A DNA stretch of 34,572 nt from Burkholderiales bacterium. GTDB taxonomy: Bacteria; Pseudomonadota; Gammaproteobacteria; Burkholderiales; Burkholderiaceae. The stretch is taken from assembly GCA_947371645.1 (NCBI GenBank), contig CANBQJ010000013.1:1-34572 (forward strand). The letters run 5' to 3'. Position numbers and translations under genes: made by a program. Under the pieces are notes generated by a model that saw only the letters and a program-made list of their open reading frames with translations, had not been told where the DNA came from and ran no database searches. Shown one piece after another: positions 34,073 through 34,572 of this stretch (the first letter of the stretch is position 1; every line of letters begins with the position of its first letter).

Positions 34073-34132
34073 CGGCCTCAGGCAAAGCGGGCCTGAAGGC
34101 TGCGTCAACAGCGTCCAGGCCCTGACCAAAAC
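34067..34132 (+). ncRNA. Structured RNA element, copy A (two-hairpin leader of the 83-residue gene)
   Basis: Hairpin 1: gcctga, loop cggcc, tcaggc (34067-34083). Then aaagc and a larger hairpin 2: outer stem gggcctg/caggccc (34089-34095 with 34116-34122) enclosing an inner stem gctg/cagc with loop cgtcaa (34099-34112). It ends with tgaccaaaac, then a Shine-Dalgarno and the ATG at 34152. Copy B at 34415-34483 has the same layout with different stem sequences. Hairpin 1 includes the integrase stop codon. It is probably a cis-acting mRNA leader; an attenuator or protein-binding role is possible but unknown. Confidence 0.65.
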
Positions 34133-34151
34133 CGATCACAAGGAGATCGAA

Positions 34152-34403
34152 ATGGCTGAAATGACTTTAACCGACGATGCCCAAGGCCTGTTCTATGAGG
34201 CCGTCTACGAGCTGGACAAACTGAGCCGCATCCTGCCCGGGCTGGTGCCACTCACGGATGACCAAACGCATTACGCGGTCAAAGGTGTGGCCGGTCGAAT
34301 GGTCCGACTGTCTGGGGTGTTGATGCAATTGCTCGGAGCCCCGGGCGTGGTCGAAGGCAATGTGAAGCACATCATCAACTTCGAATCGACAGGACAGGGC
34401 TGA
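34152..34403 (+). CDS. Hypothetical 83-residue protein of the integrative element
   Basis: 83 residues, acidic at the N-terminus (MAEMTLTDDAQGLFYEAVYE), not recognised. A likely helical segment (LFYEAVYELDKLSRIL) is followed by a loop and a second helical stretch (GVAGRMVRLSGVLMQLLGA). No transmembrane helix, signal peptide, helix-turn-helix or cysteine motif is clear. The ATG has a strong Shine-Dalgarno (AAGGAGATCGAA), so it is probably well translated. It lies between two copies of the hairpin element, 79 bases after the integrase, and is expected to be an accessory gene of the element. It could be a small regulator or a DNA-associated protein; that is guesswork. Confidence 0.75.
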   Translation: MAEMTLTDDAQGLFYEAVYELDKLSRILPGLVPLTDDQTHYAVKGVAGRMVRLSGVLMQLLGAPGVVEGNVKHIINFESTGQG

Positions 34404-34414
34404 TATCTGAAGGC

Positions 34415-34483
34415 GCCTCAGCGGTTCTGAGGCAAAGCGACCCGAAGCAGCGGCGGCAACCGCTGCCCGGGTCTGACCACAAC
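34415..34483 (+). ncRNA. Structured RNA element, copy B (two-hairpin leader of the last gene)
   Basis: Hairpin 1: gcctcag, loop cggtt, ctgaggc (34415-34433). Then aaagc and hairpin 2: outer stem gacccg/cgggtc (34439-34444 with 34468-34473) enclosing gcagcgg/ccgctgc with loop cggcaa (34447-34466). It ends with tgaccacaac. It shares ggcaaagcg, the CGGYY and CGNCAA loops and the TGACCAnAAC tail with copy A, while the stems differ by compensatory changes. It lies 12 bases after the 83-residue gene and 27 bases before the next ATG. Confidence 0.65.
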
Positions 34484-34510
34484 GCACTTACCCTGAAAGG
34501 ACCGTGCACA

Positions 34511-34572
34511 ATGGCTATCCAAGATCGTAAAGGCAATTTGCATCAGCTTTTTCCGAGAGCCACCATCACCTC
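34511..34572 (+). CDS. Start of an unidentified gene, cut by the window edge
   Basis: An ATG at 34511 preceded by AAAGGA at a 9-base distance opens a frame that runs off the right edge after 20 full codons (MAIQDRKGNLHQLFPRATIT). It is too short to identify. Its position behind a second copy of the hairpin element, in the same layout as the 83-residue gene, suggests another gene of the integrative element under the same type of control. Confidence 0.6.
   Translation, partial: MAIQDRKGNLHQLFPRATIT

Overview
This GC-rich window looks like the chromosome of a betaproteobacterium of the order Burkholderiales, close to Comamonadaceae or Aquabacterium-like lineages. I infer this from the gene order of the type VI secretion cluster, the style of the metabolic genes, and the resemblance of several proteins to families common in that group. 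There are no rRNA or tRNA genes to settle the taxonomy.

Layout. 1-7127: part of a type VI secretion (T6SS) operon in the order tssC (3' end only), hcp, tssE, tssF, tssG, tssH/clpV; a strong hairpin follows hcp. 7120-8971: a small oxidoreductase-like domain gene on the minus strand, then two overlapping paralogous genes for membrane-anchored, beta-rich repeat proteins of unknown function. 8972-11793: a hairpin-rich leader and two translationally coupled membrane diguanylate cyclases, one with and one without the RxxD inhibitory site. 11815-15362: a PadR regulator, a near-perfect palindrome, and a two-gene unit (FadH-type 2,4-dienoyl-CoA reductase plus delta3,5-delta2,4-dienoyl-CoA isomerase) that performs consecutive steps in unsaturated fatty-acid oxidation. 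15352-17995: an AraC regulator divergent from a cytochrome P450. 18008-22304 (minus): kdpD-kdpE-kup, in which a short KdpD lacking its usual N-terminal sensor is wired to a Kup potassium transporter instead of KdpFABC. 22378-25156 (minus): a DUF1800/DUF1501 pair of exported proteins. 25254-27962: an MgtA magnesium P-type ATPase. 27984-31384: a membrane alpha/beta hydrolase, a chemoreceptor with a possible sigma-28 promoter, and an OmpR-type response regulator. 31417-32553 (minus): a PAS histidine kinase converging on that regulator.

From about 32.55 kb to the end, the window enters an integrative element: a tyrosine integrase, an 83-residue protein of unknown function and the start of another gene. 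The two small genes are each preceded by a copy of the same roughly 65-nt two-hairpin element. The two copies differ in sequence but keep their stems through compensatory changes, which indicates a conserved structured RNA. This is the best candidate for something undescribed. Other points of interest are the paralogous beta-repeat protein pair, the kdpDE-kup wiring with a KdpE-box-like repeat, and the palindromes next to the padR and mgtA promoters.

All family calls come from reading motifs by eye; no database search was run.
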